From positions 39,019-103,018 of the forward strand of contig NZ_RCOG02000011.1 of NCBI RefSeq assembly GCF_009663685.2: DNA of 64,000 bases, in the 5' to 3' direction. Positions 43,351 to 52,313 of this stretch are shown in pieces. Every line of letters begins with the position of its first letter. Position 1 is the stretch's first letter. The notes below the pieces were generated by a model that searched no databases, had not been told where the DNA came from, and worked only from the letters and a program-made list of their open reading frames with translations. The translations under genes and the position numbers were made by a program. The stretch is from Cupriavidus sp. U2. GTDB lineage: Bacteria; Pseudomonadota; Gammaproteobacteria; Burkholderiales; Burkholderiaceae.

Positions 43351-43437
43351 TTCGTTTCACTGCATTGCTGCGGCGATGCGAAGAACGTGATTATGCTGAG
43401 TGACACGCATCCTGTCAACACCCCTCTCGCAGAAACT

Positions 43438-44727
43438 TCAAAAAACCTGGCCGCGATGTAGCCCGAAGTCGACTTCCGCTGGCCGGCCGGGAAGCGACAG
43501 CGTGGCGGTGGCCGGCGCGGTGCGCGCGACGACCTTGCCCGCCCGCATTACCAGCAGCCGCGTCGCCCGCAGCCGGATGGCTTCGACCGGATCGCGCGCC
43601 TGCAGCAGCACCAGGTCGGCGCGGCAGCCGGGGGCCACGCCGTAGCCGTCCAGCCCCAGGATGGCCGCGGGCGTTTCGGTCACGGCCCGGAAGCAGGCGC
43701 GCATCGCGTCCTGCCCCGTCATCTGCGCCACGTGCAGCCCCATGTGCGCCACCTCCAGCATGTCGCCGGAGCCCAGGCCGTACCAGGGGTCCATCACGCA
43801 ATCGTGCCCGAACGCCACGGGGATGCCGGCCGCCAGCAGCTCGGGCACCCGGGTCATGCCGCGACGTTTCGGATAGGTGTCGTGCCGGCCCTGCAGCGTG
43901 ATGTTGATTAGCGGATTGGCGATGGCGGCCACGCCCGCCTCGCGCATCAGCGGCAGCAGCTTCGACACGTAGTAGTTGTCCATCGAGTGCATCGACGTCA
44001 GGTGCGACCCCGTGACCCACCCTTGCAGCCCGAGCCGCACCGATTCGCTGGCCAGCGTCTCGATATGGCGTGACATCGGGTCGTCGCTTTCGTCGCAGTG
44101 CATGTCCACACGCAGCCCCCGCTGGGCAGCCTCTTCGCACAGCAGCTTCACCGACGCGGCGCCATCGGTCATGGTCCGCTCGAAATGCGGAATGCCGCCG
44201 ACCACGTCCACGCCCATGTCCAGCGCGCGCCGCAGGTTGTCGAGCGCGCCGGGCGCGCGCAGCGCGCCGTCCTGCGGAAACGCCACCAGTTGCAGGTCGA
44301 GGTACGGCTTCACGCGGTCGCGCACGTGCAGCAGCGCCTCGGTAGCCAGCAGGCGCGGATCGCAGACGTCCACGTGAGACCGGATTGCCAGCAGCCCCTT
44401 GGCCACGGCCCAGTCGCAATAGGCCAGCGCGCGTTCGACAATGGCGTCCTGCGTCAGCAGCGGCTTGAGCTCACCCCACAGCGCGATGCCCTCCAGCAGC
44501 GTACCGGACTGGTTCACGCGCGGCAGGCCATACGACAGCGTGGAGTCCATATGGAAATGGGCATCGACGAACGGTGGCGACACCAGCTGGCCCGCCGCGT
44601 CGATCTCGTCGCCTGCCGTGGCCGCCAGCCGGGGCTCGACCGCCGTGATCCGGCCGGCGGAAATGCCGATGTCGACGTCGGTACGGCCATCGGGCAGGTT
44701 GCAGTGACGCAGGATGGTATCGAACAT
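43438..44727 (-). CDS. codA: Cytosine deaminase
   Basis: 429 residues of the amidohydrolase superfamily. The metal-binding HxH is FVDAHFHMDSTL (His57, His59). GVDVVGGIPHFERT, VDMHCDESDDP, TGSHLTSMHSMDN and FGHDCVMDPWYGLG follow in the order of E. coli CodA. It turns cytosine into uracil and ammonia in the cytoplasm. It is the last gene of the minus-strand nucleobase operon, 21 bases after the second permease, and feeds uracil to the upp/URC genes at the other end. Related enzymes act on isoguanine or creatinine, so the exact substrate is inferred from context. Confidence 0.9.
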   Translation of the reverse strand: MFDTILRHCNLPDGRTDVDIGISAGRITAVEPRLAATAGDEIDAAGQLVSPPFVDAHFHMDSTLSYGLPRVNQSGTLLEGIALWGELKPLLTQDAIVERALAYCDWAVAKGLLAIRSHVDVCDPRLLATEALLHVRDRVKPYLDLQLVAFPQDGALRAPGALDNLRRALDMGVDVVGGIPHFERTMTDGAASVKLLCEEAAQRGLRVDMHCDESDDPMSRHIETLASESVRLGLQGWVTGSHLTSMHSMDNYYVSKLLPLMREAGVAAIANPLINITLQGRHDTYPKRRGMTRVPELLAAGIPVAFGHDCVMDPWYGLGSGDMLEVAHMGLHVAQMTGQDAMRACFRAVTETPAAILGLDGYGVAPGCRADLVLLQARDPVEAIRLRATRLLVMRAGKVVARTAPATATLSLPGRPAEVDFGLHRGQVF

Positions 44728-44748
44728 GGGATTCTTTTTCCGGATAGT

Positions 44749-45699
44749 TCAGCGTTCGCCCTTGCGGTACGGCTTCATCAGCGCCTGGGGATAGGCCGCG
44801 CGCCGCGCCACCAGCACCAGCGCAAGGATCGACAGAATATAAGGCAGCATCAGGTAGACCTGGTACGGCAGCGCCGGCAGGCCAGGCAGGCTGGCCCCAC
44901 CCTGTTGCAGGCGCAGCTGCAGCGCATCGAATGCCGCGAACAGCAGTGCGCCCAGCAATGCCCGCCCCGGCCGCCACGATGCGAATACCACCAGCGCCAC
45001 GCAGATCCAGCCCCGGCCATTGATCATGTTGAAGAAGAACGCATTGAAGGCCGACAGCGTGAGAAACGCGCCCCCCACAGCCATCAACGCCGCCCCGGCC
45101 ATGATCGCTCCGATCCGCACCGCCCCCACGCGGATGCCTTGCCCCTCGGCGGCGGCGGGGTTCTCGCCGACCATGCGCAGCGCCAGCCCCAGCGGCGTGC
45201 GATAGAGCAGCCAGGCCAGCACCGGCGCCATCAGCAGCGCCAGCAGCGTCAGCGCCGTTTCGGCCGCCATCACCGTGCCGACCAGCGGCACGTCGGCCCA
45301 CCACGTCATCGGCGCGAACGGCGTGATCGTCGGCGGGGTCGAGACCTGCGCAAAGCCCAGCCGGTAGGCGTAGTACGACACGCTGGTGGCAAGCATGGTC
45401 ACGCCCAGCCCCGCCACATGCTGCGACAGCGCCAGCGATACCGTCAGCCAGCCATGCAGCAGCCCGAACACCAGCCCCACCCCGGCCGCCGCCGCCACGC
45501 CGCCCCACAGCGGCGCCCCGTGGTACACCGCCAGCCAGCCGGAAAAAGCCCCGGCCACCATGATGCCTTCGATGCCCAGGTTCAGCACGCCGGCGCGTTC
45601 GCACAGCAGCACGCCCAGCGTGCCGAAGATCAGCGGCGTGGCCACGCGGAGCACGGCAATCCAGAACGGGGCGCCGGCCACGATATCGAACAGTTCCAT
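44749..45699 (-). CDS. ABC transporter permease, BMP/nucleoside type (second)
   Basis: 316 residues with eight to nine membrane spans. ATPLIFGTLGVLLCERAGVLNLGIEGIMVAGAF is the signature of the BPD_transp_2 permeases that work with BMP-family binding proteins, and GLALRMVGENPAAAEGQGI is the ATPase-contact loop. The start at 45699 overlaps the stop of the first permease (TGATG). Together the two permeases form the pathway for nucleosides or nucleobases. The C-terminus RRAAYPQALMKPYRKGER is as in relatives. Confidence 0.9.
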   Translation of the reverse strand: MELFDIVAGAPFWIAVLRVATPLIFGTLGVLLCERAGVLNLGIEGIMVAGAFSGWLAVYHGAPLWGGVAAAAGVGLVFGLLHGWLTVSLALSQHVAGLGVTMLATSVSYYAYRLGFAQVSTPPTITPFAPMTWWADVPLVGTVMAAETALTLLALLMAPVLAWLLYRTPLGLALRMVGENPAAAEGQGIRVGAVRIGAIMAGAALMAVGGAFLTLSAFNAFFFNMINGRGWICVALVVFASWRPGRALLGALLFAAFDALQLRLQQGGASLPGLPALPYQVYLMLPYILSILALVLVARRAAYPQALMKPYRKGER

Positions 45700-46790
45700 C
45701 AGGCCACCTTCCCGATCCGGTCGAAACGCAGGCGATAGCGTGCAAGCATGGTCGCCACCAGCATGGACAGCAGCGCCACCGCCACGATGACATCGGCAAT
45801 CGTGTTGGGCACGCCAACGGCCCGGCTCATGCCGTCCGCGCCCACCAGGATGCCCGCCACGAAGATGGCCGATGCCACCACGCCCACCGGATGCAGGCCC
45901 GCCAGCATGGCGATCACCACGCCCGTATAGCCGTACCCCGGCGACATGTCGAGCGTGAGATAGCCTGTGCGCCCTGCCACCTCCACCACGCCGGCCAGCC
46001 CCGCCAGCGCGCCGGACAGCGCCGCTGCCACCAGCGTCACGCGTGTTACCGACATGCCCGCGAATGCCGCCGCGCGGGCGTTGGCGCCCACGGCGCGCAT
46101 CTGCAGCCCAAAGACCGTGAACCGGTTGATCGCCCACACCAGCAGGGCTAGGCCCACGGCGGCCAGCAGGCCGCTATGCACGCGCGAGCGTTCCATCAGC
46201 CGGCCCAGTTCCAGTTCCGGCACCAGGGCGACGGACTGCGGCCAGCCCATCGCCAGCGGGTCCTTCATCGGCCCGTCGAGCATCAGCGAGACGCCCAGCA
46301 GCACGATGAAATTGAGCAGCAGCGTGGTGACCACTTCATCCACACCCAGCCTGAGCTTGAGCAGCGCCGGCAGCAGCAGCAACAAGGCGCCGGCCAGCAT
46401 GCCGGCCGCGACCATCAGACCAAACAGCACGCCATTGGGCAACGACGCAGCCCACGGCGCTGCCGCGCCATCCACCTGCCCGCCCACGGCCACGGCCGCC
46501 AGCGCCCCCAGGTAAAGCTGGCCCTCGGCGCCGATATTGAACAGCCGCGTGCGGAACGCCACGGCCACGGCGAGGCCTGTCAGGATCAGGGGCGTGGCGC
46601 GGGTGAGCGTCTCGGACCACGCAAAGCGCGAACCAAAGCCGCCTTCCAGTAGCAGCAGGTAGGCCTTGCCGACAGGCGCGCCGGCCAGCGACACCAGCAG
46701 CGCACAGATCAGCAGCGTGACCACAATCGCGCCCACGGGCGCCATCACCAGGGCGGTACGCGACACCGCGGTCCGGGCTTCAAGCCGCAT
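45699..46790 (-). CDS. ABC transporter permease, BMP/nucleoside type (first)
   Basis: 363 residues with about ten spans. TRATPLILTGLAVAVAFRTRLFNIGAEGQLYLGALAA is the family signature, and GLQMRAVGANARAAAFAGMSV the ATPase contact. ATG 46790 lies inside the end of the ATPase gene after GAGGTGG, and an upstream ATG at 46817 is less likely. It pairs with the second permease to which it is translationally coupled. Confidence 0.9.
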   Translation of the reverse strand: MRLEARTAVSRTALVMAPVGAIVVTLLICALLVSLAGAPVGKAYLLLLEGGFGSRFAWSETLTRATPLILTGLAVAVAFRTRLFNIGAEGQLYLGALAAVAVGGQVDGAAAPWAASLPNGVLFGLMVAAGMLAGALLLLLPALLKLRLGVDEVVTTLLLNFIVLLGVSLMLDGPMKDPLAMGWPQSVALVPELELGRLMERSRVHSGLLAAVGLALLVWAINRFTVFGLQMRAVGANARAAAFAGMSVTRVTLVAAALSGALAGLAGVVEVAGRTGYLTLDMSPGYGYTGVVIAMLAGLHPVGVVASAIFVAGILVGADGMSRAVGVPNTIADVIVAVALLSMLVATMLARYRLRFDRIGKVA

Positions 46791-48339
46791 GGGCCACCTC
46801 CACCTGCGTGTGGGCATCGTCGGCCCCGGCCATGGCCAGGCCCAGCGTGCCGAGCGTCCATGCCGGCGTGGCGCGGGCCGCGCTCAGCCGGCCGGCGTGG
46901 ATGACGGCGATGCGGTCCGACAGCGCCATCAGTTCATCGAGATCTTCCGAAATCAGCAGCACGGCCGCGCCCCGCGCCGCGGCATCGAGCAACTGGCCGC
47001 GCACGTACGCCACCGCGCCGATGTCGAGGCCCCAGGTTGGCTGGCTGGCCACCACCAGCGCCGGCGCCTGCGCGCCGCGCACCCAGAACGCCCGGCCGAG
47101 GATCAGTTTCTGCATGTTGCCGCCAGACAACGTGCGCGTCGGCACGTCGATGCCGCCGCCGCGCACATCGAACCGGCTCGCCAGTTCGCCGGCAAAGCGC
47201 CGCGACGCCGCGCCCCGGATCACGCCGCCCCGCACGAAGGCCCGATTGCCAAGCTGCTCGATGATGACGTTCTCCCACACGGCCAGATCACCCACCGCGC
47301 CTTCAGCGTGCCGGTCTTCCGGAATGCGCGCCACGCCGGCCCCGATCCACCGCCGGGGCGATGCCGGCAGCGCCACGCCACACACATGGACGCTGCCCGA
47401 CGATGCCGCCACCACGCCGCTCATCAACTGGGCCAGCGCCACCTGTCCATTGCCCGAGACCCCGGCGATGCCGACGATTTCCCCGGCGTGCAGGTCGAGC
47501 GTCACGTCCCGCAGGCCCTGCCGGCCGGCCACGGGCGCCACGCTGACCCGATCCAGCGCAGCGACAATCTCGCCGCCAGCCAGGCCGGCCTTGCGCGTGG
47601 GCATCTCCACGCGGCGCCCGACCATCAGTTCGGCCAGTTCCGCCTTGCCGGTGGTGTCCGCACGGCGCTCCGCGACCAGCCGGCCGCCGCGCAGCACCGC
47701 CACGCGGTGCGAGACGCGCAGTACCTCGTCGAGCTTGTGACTGATGAAAATGACCGACAGCCCTTCGGCAATCAGCTGCCCCAGCGTGGCGAACAGGCTG
47801 TCGGCCTCCTGCGGCGTCAGCACGGCCGTGGGCTCATCGAGGATCAGCACCCGCGCGCCGCGATAGAGCGCCTTGATGATCTCCACGCGCTGGCGCTCGC
47901 CGACCGACAGCGACCCGACCCGCGCCTGCGGCTGCACCGCCAGCCCGAAGCGCCGCGCCAGATCGTCGATACGCGCCCGCGCGGCGCCACGCTGCTGGCG
48001 CCAGCGCCAGAGCGGCTCGGTGCCAATCAGGATGTTGTCGAGCACCGACAGGTTGTCGGCCAGCGTGAAATGCTGATGGACCATGCCCACGCCGGCCGCC
48101 AGCGCCGCGCGCGGATTGCCGGGCGGCAGCGCCACGCCGTCCACCTCCACGCTGCCTGCGTCGGCGATGTAGTGCCCGAACAGGATATTGACCAGCGTGC
48201 TCTTGCCGGCGCCGTTTTCGCCGAGCAGGGCCAGCACTTCGCCACGATGCAGGTCCAGCGAGATATCGTCGTTGGCCAGCAGCGGGCCAAACCGTTTGGT
48301 GATGTGCGAGAGCCGGAGCACCGGCGGTTCCTGGGGCAT
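46780..48339 (-). CDS. ABC transporter ATPase with two nucleotide-binding domains
   Basis: 519 residues. Domain 1 has Walker A LLGENGAGKSTLV (about residues 38-50), signature LSVGERQRVEI and Walker B VLILDEPTAVL. Domain 2 has a degenerate Walker A (GVSGNGQVAL, no Lys), signature LSGGNMQKLILGRA and RIPEDRHAEG. This one-good, one-degenerate pattern is normal for the nucleoside and sugar importers that use BMP binding proteins. It overlaps the first permease gene by 11 bases. A hairpin separates it from the binding-protein gene upstream. Confidence 0.92.
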   Translation of the reverse strand: MPQEPPVLRLSHITKRFGPLLANDDISLDLHRGEVLALLGENGAGKSTLVNILFGHYIADAGSVEVDGVALPPGNPRAALAAGVGMVHQHFTLADNLSVLDNILIGTEPLWRWRQQRGAARARIDDLARRFGLAVQPQARVGSLSVGERQRVEIIKALYRGARVLILDEPTAVLTPQEADSLFATLGQLIAEGLSVIFISHKLDEVLRVSHRVAVLRGGRLVAERRADTTGKAELAELMVGRRVEMPTRKAGLAGGEIVAALDRVSVAPVAGRQGLRDVTLDLHAGEIVGIAGVSGNGQVALAQLMSGVVAASSGSVHVCGVALPASPRRWIGAGVARIPEDRHAEGAVGDLAVWENVIIEQLGNRAFVRGGVIRGAASRRFAGELASRFDVRGGGIDVPTRTLSGGNMQKLILGRAFWVRGAQAPALVVASQPTWGLDIGAVAYVRGQLLDAAARGAAVLLISEDLDELMALSDRIAVIHAGRLSAARATPAWTLGTLGLAMAGADDAHTQVEVAHAA

Positions 48340-48373
48340 TGCGTTTCGGAATCAGACAGAAGGAAATAAAGCG

Positions 48374-48397
48374 GCCCCGTCCAGCCGGACGGGGCCC
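48374..48397 (-). terminator. Intra-operon hairpin between binding-protein and ATPase genes
   Basis: A perfect 10-bp stem GGCCCCGTCC/GGACGGGGCC with a 4-base loop and only a weak U-stretch. Its position suggests mRNA stabilisation or partial termination that keeps the binding protein in excess over the membrane parts; this is inference. Confidence 0.55.
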
Positions 48398-48419
48398 TGC
48401 GCGCCCTGCGCCAGCGGCG

Positions 48420-49427
48420 TTACGGCGTCGATTTCGGCTCGGTCTCCACGACCTTGACGGTGAACTTGCCGTCGAGGATCGCCTTCTCCTTTGCCTTGAC
48501 CCTGGCCATCACATCGGCCGGCACCTTGCCCTCGAAAGTGCCCAGGGGCGCCAGTTCCGCGCCCTTGAACTTCATCAGCGAATACTGGCCGTAGTCCTCG
48601 TTCTTGAACTGGCCGGCCTTGACCTTGGCCAGCGCGGCCGCGATGGTCGGCTCCATGTTCCAGAGCGCCGATGCCACCACCGTGGCCGGGTACTGCGGCT
48701 GGGTGTTGATCACGTTGCCGATGGCCAGCTTGCCGCGCTCCTTGGCGGCGTCCGACACGCCGAAACGCTCGGCATAGAGCACGTCGGCGCCTTTGTCGAT
48801 CATGGCGAATGCGGCTTCCTTGGCCTTGGGCGGGTCGAACCACGAGCCGATGAAGCTGACCGTGAACTTCACCTTCGGGTTCACCTCGCGGGCGCCCTCC
48901 ATGAACGCGTGCATCAGCCGGTTGACTTCCGGGATCGCGTAGCCACCCACCATGCCGATGTGGTTGGTCTTGGTCATGCCGCCCGCAATCATGCCGGTCA
49001 GGTACGACGGTTCCTGGATGTAGTTGTCGAACACCGAGAAGTTCGGGGCCTGCGGCTTGCCCGACGAGCCCATCAGGAAGGCCGTCTTCGGATAATCCTT
49101 GGCCACCTTGCGGGCCGCGCCTTCCACGGCGAACGACTCGCCGACGATCAGGCCGCTACCCTGCTCGGCGTACTGGCGCATCACGCGCTCGTAGTCGGCG
49201 TTCGACACGCTCTCCGAGAACACGTAGTCGATCTCGCCGCGCGACTTGGCCTCGTTGAGCGCCTTGTGGATGCGCGACACCCACTGCTGCTCCACGGGCA
49301 CCGTGTACACCGCAGCCACCTTGATCTTCGACTGCGCCTGCGCGCCAGCCGGCAGACCCATGGCGGCCAGCGCAGTGGCCACCGCTGCGGCTTTCAGCCA
49401 GGTGCGACGATCGCTTCCCTTGTGCAT
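48420..49427 (-). CDS. BMP-family nucleoside/nucleobase-binding protein
   Basis: 335 residues. A Tat-like signal (SDRRTWLKAAAVATALAAMG, cut near GAQAQ) is followed by KIKVAAVYTVPVEQQWVSRIH, VMRQYAEQGSGLIVGESFAVEGAARKVAKDYPKTAF, GGYAIPEVNRLMHAFMEGAREV and VNTQPQYPATVVASALWNM. These match the Med/BMP (basic membrane protein) group, which bind nucleosides or purine and pyrimidine bases for ABC import. ATG 49427 follows GGGGAGTG. It lies 79 bases after the TetR gene in the same operon. The ligand is inferred as a pyrimidine from its neighbours. Confidence 0.9.
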   Translation of the reverse strand: MHKGSDRRTWLKAAAVATALAAMGLPAGAQAQSKIKVAAVYTVPVEQQWVSRIHKALNEAKSRGEIDYVFSESVSNADYERVMRQYAEQGSGLIVGESFAVEGAARKVAKDYPKTAFLMGSSGKPQAPNFSVFDNYIQEPSYLTGMIAGGMTKTNHIGMVGGYAIPEVNRLMHAFMEGAREVNPKVKFTVSFIGSWFDPPKAKEAAFAMIDKGADVLYAERFGVSDAAKERGKLAIGNVINTQPQYPATVVASALWNMEPTIAAALAKVKAGQFKNEDYGQYSLMKFKGAELAPLGTFEGKVPADVMARVKAKEKAILDGKFTVKVVETEPKSTP

Positions 49428-49506
49428 GACTTCACTCCCCTTTTTCTGCGTTGTGTGCGCCCATGGCGCGTGGTTGATGGTTGTGGTGGGACGGAAGGCG
49501 CCCGGC

Positions 49507-50202
49507 TCAGGCGCGCTCCGGGTCGGGGTCGGGTGCCTGCAGCCCGCAGCCCCGCAGCAGCAAGGCCACCAGATGCTCGGTGGCGTGCTCGAAGTCGTCG
49601 GCGTCAAGCTGGCTCACGCCCAGCACGGCGCACACCTGCGCCTCGAAGTCGGCATAGGTCTGGGTGGCGGCCCAGATCGTGAAGAACAGGTGGTAAGGGT
49701 CCACCGGCGCCATCTGGCCGCCCTCGATCCACGCCCGGATCACCATCGCCTTGCGCGCCACCAGTTCGCGCAGGGCCTGGCGCAGGACGTTGCCGATCTC
49801 TGGCGCGCCGTGCAGCAATTCGTTGGCGAACACGCGGGACGCATCGGGATGGCTCGCCGACAGGCGCATCTTGGCGCGGATGTACTGCTCCAGCGCCAGC
49901 CGTGGCGAGTGCTCGGCGCTGATGATGTCGGTCTCGGACAGCCACAGCGTCAGCGTGTGCGCCAGCACGGCGCGATACAGCACCTGCTTGGTCCGGAAGT
50001 AGTAGTGCAGGTTCGACTTGGGCACGCCCGCGCGGGCGGCAATATCGGCCATGGTGGCCCCGGCAAAGCCGGCCCGCGCGAAGACGTACTCGGCCGCGCG
50101 CACGATCAGCGCCTCGTTTTCCTGCCGGATGCGGCCGCCGGGCGGACCGGACCGGGGCTCGATGCCGCGCGCCGGCGACGGCGCGCGCGCCAGGGCGTCC
50201 AT
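49507..50202 (-). CDS. RutR-like TetR regulator
   Basis: 231 residues. The HTH domain is ALIVRAAEYVFARAGFAGATMADIAARAGVPKSNLHYYFRTKQVLY. The C-terminal part DPYHLFFTIWAATQTYADFEAQVCAVLG matches the YcdC/RutR C-domain, whose E. coli member binds uracil and thymine and releases DNA. The start overlaps the upp stop (TGATG at 50202). A palindrome matching the RutR consensus lies before the first gene of this operon (53583-53600), so the operon is probably autoregulated by uracil. The first 25 residues are an added Arg/Pro-rich segment. Confidence 0.88.
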   Translation of the reverse strand: MDALARAPSPARGIEPRSGPPGGRIRQENEALIVRAAEYVFARAGFAGATMADIAARAGVPKSNLHYYFRTKQVLYRAVLAHTLTLWLSETDIISAEHSPRLALEQYIRAKMRLSASHPDASRVFANELLHGAPEIGNVLRQALRELVARKAMVIRAWIEGGQMAPVDPYHLFFTIWAATQTYADFEAQVCAVLGVSQLDADDFEHATEHLVALLLRGCGLQAPDPDPERA

Positions 50203-50894
50203 CACTTTGTGCCGTAGAGCCGGTCGCCGGCATCGCCAAGGCCCGGCACGATGTAGCCGTGCTCGTTCAGCTCGCTGTCGATGGCGGCGGTAACGATGGC
50301 CACGTCGGGGTGGGCGGACTGCAGCGCGCGCAGCCCCGGACGCGAGGCGATCAGGCAGACGTACTTCATGGTGGTCACCCCGGCCTCCTTGAGCCGGTTG
50401 ATCGCCGCGATGGCCGAGTTGCCGGTCGCCAGCATCGGGTCCACCACGATCACGAAGCGCTCCTGGATATCCTCGGGCATCTTGAAGTAGTACTCGATCG
50501 GCTCCAGCGTCTCGGGGTCGCGATACAGGCCGATATGCCCCACGCGCGCCGCCGGCAGCAGGTCCAGCATGCCGTCCAGGAAGCCGTTGCCGGCCCGCAG
50601 GATCGACACCAGGCAGAGCTTCTTGCCCGACAGTACCGGCGACTGCATCGGCGCGATGGGCGTCTTGATGGCGATGGTCTCCATGGCCAGGTCGCGCGTG
50701 GCTTCGTAGGTCAGCAACTGGCTGATCTCGCGCACCAGGCGGCGGAAGTTGTCGGTGGTGGTCTCCTCGCTGCGCACCAGCGTGACCTTGTGCTGGACCA
50801 GCGGATGGTTGACCACCATCACGGCGGGCGCCGCGCTGGCTTCCGTTTCGGCAAAGGCCTGGACGGCCGTGGGTACGTCCGACATGTCGTTCAT
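50202..50894 (-). CDS. upp: Uracil phosphoribosyltransferase
   Basis: 230 residues. [33 protein letters not shown], then [44 protein letters not shown] (PRPP loop) and [28 protein letters not shown] identify Upp/URC6. It joins uracil to PRPP to make UMP. ATG 50894 is preceded by AAGGAG; ATGs at 50912 and 50957 have weaker sites. In the URC pathway the same activity provides UMP as a step in uracil breakdown, which is its likely main task in this operon rather than simple salvage. Confidence 0.95.
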   Translation of the reverse strand: MNDMSDVPTAVQAFAETEASAAPAVMVVNHPLVQHKVTLVRSEETTTDNFRRLVREISQLLTYEATRDLAMETIAIKTPIAPMQSPVLSGKKLCLVSILRAGNGFLDGMLDLLPAARVGHIGLYRDPETLEPIEYYFKMPEDIQERFVIVVDPMLATGNSAIAAINRLKEAGVTTMKYVCLIASRPGLRALQSAHPDVAIVTAAIDSELNEHGYIVPGLGDAGDRLYGTK

Positions 50895-51005
50895 GGTGCG
50901 CTCCTTGGTCATCCGAAATTCGCCTGGCCGGGCGCGACGGGCCCCGGGGCCCGCCACGCTGTGGCTGCCTGTCTGTCAGGACTGCCGTGCAATGCGGTGT
51001 TGCCG

Positions 51006-52313
51006 CTAGAACACCGTGCCGTCGCTCTGGATCGCGAAGGGCGGCGGCCCGCCCGGCGGCCGGCGCTGTGCCGCGATGCGGCGGCCCGCCGCCCACGTGC
51101 CGCCTTCCAGCACGCGCGCCAGCGGAAAGTCCTCTTCCTTGAGACCCAGCGCCTGGCGCACCGCATCGGCCACGAGGTCGAGCCCCGTCACGGTCAGTGC
51201 GCGCCACTCGACGATCTCGGGTTCGTCCACGGTATGGGTCCGGCTGGCGAAATCGCCGTCGCGCGGCACGGTCAGCTCAAAGTCATAGAGCAGCCCGCCG
51301 TTCCGGTATTCGGGCAGCCCGGTCAGCGCGTCGAGCCCCACCACCACCAGGCCGCCATCCTCCAGCGGCTCCAGCAGCGAATAGGTCAGCCACTGCGTGA
51401 GCTTGTGGAATGGCACCAGCCCCCCGGGCGCTGCCGGATGCCGCCAGCAGTCACCGAGCGACACACCATCGATCTGCACACGTCCCGGCCAGACCGGGCC
51501 CAGCGCCACCAGCAGCGTGCGCAGCACGAAGCCGGCCTCGATGCGGTTGTCCTTCGCATGCGCAGCCAGGTAGTCGAACAGGTTGCCCAGCCGCGCCGGC
51601 GTGCCGAAGACTGCCGGGGTGGCCTGCATGACCTCGCCCAGCCGCCGCAGCAGGCCGGCACGCCCTTCCAGGCCCACCAGCGGGTTGTGCTGCGCCACCT
51701 GGAAAGCCGTGGCGATGGTCGAGGCATCGATACGGGCCAGCCGCTCGGCATCGGCACGCAGCGGGTCGCCCGATTCGGCCGAGAAGCCGCCCCGGGCAAA
51801 CAGGTCGAAGCTGGCCACGCCGAGCCCTTCGGAGCGCGTCAGCATCATGTCGCTGGCCGGGTCGCGATAGCGCCAGTCGGGGCCTGCGCCCGCATCGAGC
51901 AGCACGCTCGGGATCACCAGGTCGATGCCGATGCGCGCCCGCTCGGCACAATGGTCGGCGCCCGACATGCCGGCGCGCTCGCACAGGATCTGCCAGCGGT
52001 TGATCGATTCCTGCCCCGGCCCGCCACTCTCGAAATGGCGCCAGCGGCTGTGGTAAGGCACCTGGAGATCCGGGTAGCGCCGGCGGATGGTGGCGGCCAC
52101 GTAGTCCGCAATCGCGTGGATGCGGTCCGGGTGCCAGGTAAACAGTTCAGATTCGCCGGATGCGACGAATTCGGTCACGACCGCGCAATGCGTGCGCACC
52201 GCTTCGCCGCTCAGGAGCGCGGAAGCGGGATGACCGGGCGGCACCGGGCTGTGCCAGCCGCTGCCCGCGCCGGGTTCGTGTCCGGTCGTACCTCCTGCGG
52301 AATACTCGTTCAT
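51006..52313 (-). CDS. DUF1688 protein, URC4-type uracil catabolism
   Basis: 435 residues from ATG 52313, which overlaps the upstream gene's stop. The body WHPDRIHAIADYVAATIRRRYPDLQVPYHSRWRHFE, LVIPSVLLDAGAGPDWRY, TRSEGLGVASFDLFARGGFS and EIVEWRALTVTGLDLVADAVR is DUF1688. In the yeast Lachancea kluyveri the DUF1688 protein Urc4 is needed for uracil breakdown together with Urc1. Its chemistry is poorly known. Having it between a URC1-like gene and upp is the diagnostic URC set. The next gene, upp, begins 111 bases downstream. Confidence 0.9.
   Translation of the reverse strand: MNEYSAGGTTGHEPGAGSGWHSPVPPGHPASALLSGEAVRTHCAVVTEFVASGESELFTWHPDRIHAIADYVAATIRRRYPDLQVPYHSRWRHFESGGPGQESINRWQILCERAGMSGADHCAERARIGIDLVIPSVLLDAGAGPDWRYRDPASDMMLTRSEGLGVASFDLFARGGFSAESGDPLRADAERLARIDASTIATAFQVAQHNPLVGLEGRAGLLRRLGEVMQATPAVFGTPARLGNLFDYLAAHAKDNRIEAGFVLRTLLVALGPVWPGRVQIDGVSLGDCWRHPAAPGGLVPFHKLTQWLTYSLLEPLEDGGLVVVGLDALTGLPEYRNGGLLYDFELTVPRDGDFASRTHTVDEPEIVEWRALTVTGLDLVADAVRQALGLKEEDFPLARVLEGGTWAAGRRIAAQRRPPGGPPPFAIQSDGTVF

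Noticed and set aside
44098..45738. A 546-codon plus-strand frame across codA and a permease
   Set aside because: Complement of two well-recognised genes; composition (Gln, His, Arg) and lack of homology mark it as a shadow.
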